Origin: an uncultured Chloroflexota bacterium | GTDB lineage: Bacteria > Chloroflexota > Dehalococcoidia > CAUJGQ01 | Reading direction: 5' to 3' | Length of the DNA: 16,786 bases | Assembly: GCA_937879875.1 (NCBI GenBank) | Contig: CALFMN010000028.1 | Coordinates: 1-16,786 of the forward strand | Translations under genes and position numbers: made by a program | Part shown: piece after piece, positions 12,850-16,786 of the stretch | Layout: each line of letters begins with the position of its first letter | Position numbering within the stretch: the first letter of the stretch is position 1 | The notes under the pieces: generated by a model | The model's database searches: none | The model's input: the letters and a program-made list of their open reading frames with translations, nothing else | What the model was told of the DNA's origin: nothing

Positions 12850-15594
12850 ATGCGGTACGACGCGATCGTGGTCGGCGCCGGCTCGGCCGGTTCAGTGATC
12901 GCCGCGCGGCTCAGCGAAGACCCGCAGCGCTCCGTGCTGGTGCTTGAGGCCGGGCCGGACTACGCCGATATCGAGAGCACGCCGGCGGACGTGCTCAACG
13001 GCCTCTGGAACTCGACGCGGCCGCACGACTGGCGCTTCCGCGCGCATCATTCGCAGAGCGGCCGGCCGCACCATATGCCGCGCGGCCGCGTGGTCGGCGG
13101 CTCTTCGGCGGTGAATACGACGATCGCCCTGCGCGGCGTGCCGGAGGACTACGACGAATGGGCCGCGCTCGGCAATGCCGAATGGTCGTGGGAGAAGGTT
13201 CTGCCGTACTTCCGCGCCATGGAACACGACGTGGACTTCGCCGACGACTTCCACGGCCAGTCCGGTCCGATTCCCGTGCGCCGCTACCGCTACGAGCAGG
13301 ACGAGCTGGTGAACTGGCAGCGCGCCTTCGTCGATGCCTGCACCAGCCTCGGCCTGCCGCTTGCCGCCGACAACAACGACCCCAACGCCGCGGGCTGCGG
13401 TCCGCACCCGATGAACCGCGAAGGCTCGCTGCGCATCTCGACCGCGATCGCCTATCTGGCGCCGGCGCGCGGCCGTCCGAATCTGACGATTCGCGGCGAT
13501 ACGCACGTGCGGCGCGTGCTGCTCGACGGCTCGCAGGCGGTCGGCGTCGAGGTCGAAACGGACGGCGCGCCGGAGGCGATCTTCTCGGACCTGATCGTGC
13601 TTTCGGCCGGGGCACTGCAAAGCCCGGCGATCCTGATCCGCTCCGGCATCGGCGGGCACGAGGCGCTCGCGCGGCTCGGCCTGCCGGTCGCCGTGGAACT
13701 GCCCGGCGTCGGCGAGCACCTATGCGACCATCCGGTGGCAGGCGTCGTCTACGAGCCCGTGCCAGGCCTCTGCCGCACGGACGTGCCCTCGGTGCAGGTG
13801 ACGTATCGCTACACCGCGGCGGGCAGCGACCAGCGCAATGACATGCAGGTGATGCCCGTTTCGTTCTATCAGACGGCGGAGGGGCCGGTCTTCTCGATCG
13901 GCGTTGTGGTTGAGCAGGTGCGCGGTCACGGGCGGCTCGTGGTCGAGACACTGAACCCGCGCATGCAGCCACGCATCGAGTCGCACTTTCTGGAAGATGA
14001 GGAAGACCTGCGCCGCATGGTCGACGGTATGCGCCTGGCGCTGCGCCTGGGCGAGACGGAGCCGCTGCGCTCGCTGCACACCGGCATTCGCCGGCCGCGG
14101 CCGCACCATTTGGAGAGCGACGACGCGCTGGCCGCCTGGGTGCGGCGCGTGGCCGACTCCGGCTATCACCCATGCAGCACGGCGAAGATGGGTCCGGCGA
14201 GCGACCCGCTGGCGGTGGTCGATCAGCGCGGCCGCGTACACGGCGTCGCGGGACTGATGGTGGCCGACGCCTCGATCATGCCCACGGTGCCGCGGGCGAA
14301 CACCAACTTCACCTCGATCATGATCGGCGAGCGCATCGGCGAATGGCTGAAAAACGGGGCAGTGGCCAGTAGCCGCAGCGCAGCGCGACCGTCGGAGACT
14401 TTCAACGCGGCAGCGGGGGGCACAACGACATCGCGCGATGATCGCGCTCCGGGCCATGCAGGGGCGCGTCGTGACGCGCCCGACAGCGCGCCGGACGGCT
14501 ATGCGACTTTCGGACGACCTGTAACGCTGGGGTGCGCCTCGCGCAGCCTCTTCGCGATCGCCCGCGACCGCGGCGCCGACTACCTCGAGTTCCGCCAGCG
14601 CGACGACGGGCTGGTGGGCGACGAATCGGCCGGCCTCGGCGGCTTCTACAAGGCGACCTACGCGCTGGCCGCCGCCGGGCGCACGCGCGCGGCGGGCCGG
14701 ATGGTTAGCTGGCTGCGCAAGCACGCAGCCACGTCCGAAGGCGACTTCGCCGGTGCCTGGGAGCGCGGAGGCCTCGCCTACGTCTATCCCTACGGCAACG
14801 CCTGGATCGCGGCCGGGTTGCAGCGCGCCGGCGCCTTCGACCTCGGCGGGCGGGCGCTCGACTTCCTCGCCACGCTGCAAGACCCGCAGTCCGGCGGCCT
14901 GCGCACGCGCATCGACCGCGAGGGGCCGGAGGTGCGGCAAGAAGTCATGTCCAGTGCGATGGCGGGGATCGCGGCGCTGATCGGCGGGCGGCTGGACATT
15001 GCTGATGGCGTCGCCCGCTTCCTGCGCACGGTGCTGGCCGCGCAGCCGCGGCCGGCCGAAATGCTCTGTCACGGCTACACGCCGGCCCGCGGCGTGATCA
15101 CGGAGTTCCCGGAAGAACGCGCCGGCGAGTTCGCGGTGATCGCCAAGCGGCCGCTGCAGGCGTATTTCATGTACGGCATCGGCGCCGCCTTCATGACCGG
15201 CTACGCCCAGGCCCGCGACGAGCGCCGCGCCCTGGACGATGCGGCCGCCTTTCTCTTGCCCGCGTATAACGCTGCCAACGCGATGTACGAGACGGCGCAG
15301 GTGGGCAAGGTCGCCTGGGGCGCGGCGCTGCTGGCCGGCGCCACCGGCGATGCCGCGCAACGCGCCCTGGCGATCCGCGCCGCCGAGGCACTCATCGCGC
15401 AGCAGAACCCCGACGGTAGCTGGGACAACACCGGCGGTTACACGACCGAAGGCTCGCGCGATGAAGTGACGGCCGAGTTCGTGGCGATTATGGACTGGGT
15501 GGAGCAGGGTCTCGCCGGCGTCTCGCTCGATGGGCTCAAGCCGCCGTCGCTCGCCGGTTTGCTGGCAACCGCGCCGGCGAGCGTGCACCGATGA
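12850..15594 (+). CDS. GMC oxidoreductase fused to an alpha/alpha-toroid (terpene-cyclase-like) domain
   Basis: A 914-residue protein. Residues 1-503 form a complete FAD-dependent GMC (choline dehydrogenase-type) alcohol oxidoreductase: G9-A-G-S-A-G14 for FAD, signature GRVVGGSSAVN (79-89), SAGALQSPAI (252-261), catalytic His440 in GYHPCSTAKMG, and NTNFTSIMIGE (484-494). Residues 504-560 are a low-complexity Ala/Ser/Asp linker containing a DNA palindrome. Residues 562-905 resemble alpha/alpha toroid proteins, with an exact QW-type motif QNPDGSW (852-858), related ATLQDPQSGGL, and no DxDD cyclase acid motif. GGAGG six bases before ATG 12850 sets the start. No stop or good internal ATG separates the halves (only GTG 14362 and distant ATG 14701), though long open frames are common in this DNA, so a misjoined pair of genes remains possible. 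The TGA overlaps the dehydrogenase ATG. Confidence 0.85.
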   Translation: MRYDAIVVGAGSAGSVIAARLSEDPQRSVLVLEAGPDYADIESTPADVLNGLWNSTRPHDWRFRAHHSQSGRPHHMPRGRVVGGSSAVNTTIALRGVPEDYDEWAALGNAEWSWEKVLPYFRAMEHDVDFADDFHGQSGPIPVRRYRYEQDELVNWQRAFVDACTSLGLPLAADNNDPNAAGCGPHPMNREGSLRISTAIAYLAPARGRPNLTIRGDTHVRRVLLDGSQAVGVEVETDGAPEAIFSDLIVLSAGALQSPAILIRSGIGGHEALARLGLPVAVELPGVGEHLCDHPVAGVVYEPVPGLCRTDVPSVQVTYRYTAAGSDQRNDMQVMPVSFYQTAEGPVFSIGVVVEQVRGHGRLVVETLNPRMQPRIESHFLEDEEDLRRMVDGMRLALRLGETEPLRSLHTGIRRPRPHHLESDDALAAWVRRVADSGYHPCSTAKMGPASDPLAVVDQRGRVHGVAGLMVADASIMPTVPRANTNFTSIMIGERIGEWLKNGAVASSRSAARPSETFNAAAGGTTTSRDDRAPGHAGARRDAPDSAPDGYATFGRPVTLGCASRSLFAIARDRGADYLEFRQRDDGLVGDESAGLGGFYKATYALAAAGRTRAAGRMVSWLRKHAATSEGDFAGAWERGGLAYVYPYGNAWIAAGLQRAGAFDLGGRALDFLATLQDPQSGGLRTRIDREGPEVRQEVMSSAMAGIAALIGGRLDIADGVARFLRTVLAAQPRPAEMLCHGYTPARGVITEFPEERAGEFAVIAKRPLQAYFMYGIGAAFMTGYAQARDERRALDDAAAFLLPAYNAANAMYETAQVGKVAWGAALLAGATGDAAQRALAIRAAEALIAQQNPDGSWDNTGGYTTEGSRDEVTAEFVAIMDWVEQGLAGVSLDGLKPPSLAGLLATAPASVHR
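14462..14481. repeat. GGGCGCGTC palindrome in the GMC/toroid linker
   Basis: GGGCGCGTC-gt-GACGCGCCC is a perfect nine-bp hairpin in the interdomain linker of the GMC fusion. A second palindrome, GCGCGAT-g-ATCGCGC, lies shortly before it (about 14433-14447). The GGGCGC...GCGCCC frame is shared with the palindromes at 5181-5199 and 16663-16681. Confidence 0.6.
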
Positions 15595-16580
15595 GCCTGC
15601 ACATCGTCATTCCGGACGATTTCCCGCCCGCCTACGCCGGCCAACCCGAGTTGGAGGAGCTGCGCAAACTCGGCCAGGTCGCGCTGTACGGTGAGCGCGC
15701 CGACTCGCGCGAAGAACTTGTCCGCCGGCTTTCCGATGCAGACGCCGCGATCAACGTCCGCGCCTACACACGGTTCGACGCCGAGCTGTTCGGCGCGCTG
15801 CCGCGGCTGCGGCACGTCGCCATCTTCGGCGTCGGCACCGACAACTTCGACCTCGACGCGGCCAGCCGCCACGGCGTGGTCGTGAGCAACTGTCCCGGCG
15901 AGAACGCGCGTTCCGTGGCCGAGCACGCGATTGCGCTGATGCTCGCCGTGGCGCGCACGCTGCCGGCCTACGACCGCGACGTGCGCGCCGGGTTGTGGAG
16001 GCACTACGAGGGCGTGGAGCTTGAGGGCAAGACGCTCGGCGTGCTCGGCCTGGGCAGCATCGGCCAGCATGTAGCGCGTATGGGCGCGGGGCTGGGCATG
16101 AAGGTCGTCGCCTGGAGCCCGACGCGCGACGAGGCCCGCGCAGCCGCGCTCGGCGTGACGCAGCTCGAGCTGGGCAGCGTGCTGCGCCAGGCCGATGTGC
16201 TGCAAGTCTGCGTTGCCCTCTCGGACCGCACGCGCGGCCTGATCGGCGGGCGACAGTTCGCGCTGATGAAGCCTGGCGCGATCCTGGTCAACACGGCCCG
16301 CGCCCCGATCGTGGACGAGCCGGCGCTGGTGGCCGCGCTGCGAGACGGCCGCCTGCGCGGCGCCGGGCTGGACGTGTTCGCGCCCGAGCCGCTGGCGCCC
16401 GACAGCCCGCTGCGTGAGTTGGAGAACGCCGTGCTCACGCCGCACGCCGGCTGGGTGACGAGCGAAGCGCGCCGCCGTTTGCTAATCGCGCCGGTGCGCA
16501 ACATCGCTGCGTGGCTCGCCGGTACGCCGACCAACGTGGTGAATCCCGCGGCCCCCATCCCCCGGCCCCTTCCCCAATAA
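15591..16580 (+). CDS. D-isomer-specific 2-hydroxyacid dehydrogenase (NAD-dependent)
   Basis: A 329-residue cytosolic enzyme predicted to interconvert a 2-oxo acid and the D-2-hydroxy acid using NAD(P)H. Nucleotide-binding motif G153-L-G-S-I-G158 is followed by the family triad Arg237 (NTARAPIVDE), Glu266 (FAPEP) and His285 (LTPHAGW), with normal spacing. The N-terminal substrate domain includes ADAAINVRAYTRFDAELFGA and FGVGTDNFDLDAA. It overlaps the preceding gene as ATGA, so translation is probably coupled to the GMC/toroid protein, and the pair may oxidise an alcohol to an acid that this enzyme then handles. Odd: the last eight or so codons (PIPRPLPQ) and the TAA come from a CCCCTTCCCC palindrome, suggesting the natural C-terminus near VVNPAA was extended by a repeat. 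Specific substrate unknown. Confidence 0.94.
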   Translation: MSLHIVIPDDFPPAYAGQPELEELRKLGQVALYGERADSREELVRRLSDADAAINVRAYTRFDAELFGALPRLRHVAIFGVGTDNFDLDAASRHGVVVSNCPGENARSVAEHAIALMLAVARTLPAYDRDVRAGLWRHYEGVELEGKTLGVLGLGSIGQHVARMGAGLGMKVVAWSPTRDEARAAALGVTQLELGSVLRQADVLQVCVALSDRTRGLIGGRQFALMKPGAILVNTARAPIVDEPALVAALRDGRLRGAGLDVFAPEPLAPDSPLRELENAVLTPHAGWVTSEARRRLLIAPVRNIAAWLAGTPTNVVNPAAPIPRPLPQ

Positions 16581-16593
16581 TAGGGGAAGGGGC
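16565..16593. repeat. GCCCCTTCCCC palindrome overlapping the dehydrogenase stop codon
   Basis: GCCCCTTCCCC-aataata-GGGGAAGGGGC is a perfect 11-bp stem with a seven-base loop. The TAA stop (16578-16580) lies in the loop. It could terminate transcription, but no T-run follows. Its CCCCTTCCCC core recurs in the 11657-11894 element. Confidence 0.7.
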
Positions 16594-16662
16594 GATCCCG
16601 CTTTGAGCGATTCGGAGGGCGTCGAGTTAGCGGGACGCTGTTGCTTGCGCCTTCGGCGCGAA

Positions 16663-16681
16663 GGGCGCACGGCGTGGGCCC
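16663..16681. repeat. Second copy of the GGGCGCACGGCGTG palindrome
   Basis: GGGCGCACGGCGTGGGCCC differs at one base from 5181-5199. It is preceded by another hairpin, GCGCC-ttc-GGCGC (about 16648-16660). The whole tail of the window, 16594-16786, shows no gene I can support. It also holds an imperfect AGGACCGCC/GGCGGTTCCT inverted repeat near 16705-16725. Confidence 0.55.
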
Positions 16682-16786
16682 CATAGGCGTCAAGGTAGGA
16701 CAGAAGGACCGCCAGGCGGTTCCTCCTTCAGGCCTGGTGGTGCTGCCGCCACGCCGGCGCAGGCACCGCCCGCTGCTGCGGAGCAC

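Noticed and set aside
13720..15588. 622-codon open frame antisense to the GMC/toroid gene
   Set aside because: No recognisable domain, and composition typical of a shadow frame.
15438..16445. Minus-strand frame of 335 codons opposite the dehydrogenase
   Set aside because: The dehydrogenase has complete NAD-binding and catalytic motifs; the opposite frame is His/Arg/Gln-rich without motifs.
16004..16786. Minus-strand frame open to the window end, suggesting a gene entering from the right
   Set aside because: The part beyond 16594 is palindrome-rich and encodes a basic low-complexity peptide; the rest is antisense to the dehydrogenase.

Overview
The window is very GC-rich, with long open frames on both strands. 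No rRNA, tRNA, CRISPR array or intact transposase is visible. The protein families suggest a high-GC Chloroflexota-like bacterium (Thermomicrobia or Dehalococcoidia type), with an actinobacterium as the main alternative: a cyclase/NB-ARC/TPR regulator, an Eis-type acetyltransferase beside a DUF6027-like protein, a DUF4132 protein, an orphan OmpR-type regulator, and many short GC palindromes. The taxonomy is inferred from gene style, not from a marker gene.

Layout. (1) 50-2226, minus strand: a tight operon of nicotinamidase, a DUF6027-like small protein and an Eis-like N-acetyltransferase. (2) 2227-3664: a sparse region with a GTGAGTGGTGAGT-type inverted repeat, a doubtful small ORF, a SnoaL-like gene, a 148-bp MITE-like element and a small gene that looks frameshifted. 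(3) 3665-6592, plus: a large class III cyclase/NB-ARC/TPR regulator carrying an in-frame proline-rich palindromic insert. (4) 6624-9510, minus: a two-gene operon of a 131-residue protein ending in Gly-Gly and a DUF4132 protein. It diverges from (5) 9729-10427, plus: a stand-alone B3/B4 tRNA-editing-like protein. The divergent region holds a LexA-box-like palindrome. (6) 10456-11542, minus: an orphan winged-helix response regulator followed by a RidA-family protein lacking the catalytic arginine. (7) 11543-11995: a gene-free stretch dominated by a perfect 56-bp inverted repeat. (8) 11996-16580, plus: an enoyl-CoA hydratase/isomerase, a GMC flavoprotein apparently fused to an alpha/alpha-toroid domain, and a D-2-hydroxyacid dehydrogenase whose start overlaps the previous stop. 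This looks like a small-molecule catabolic module.

The most interesting points are: the Gly-Gly-terminated small protein, whose predicted order of elements resembles a ubiquitin-like beta-grasp fold, next to DUF4132; palindromic repeats sitting inside or at the end of coding sequences in three genes; and the GMC/toroid fusion. Function for the Gly-Gly/DUF4132 pair is unknown, and the ubiquitin-like idea is inference.
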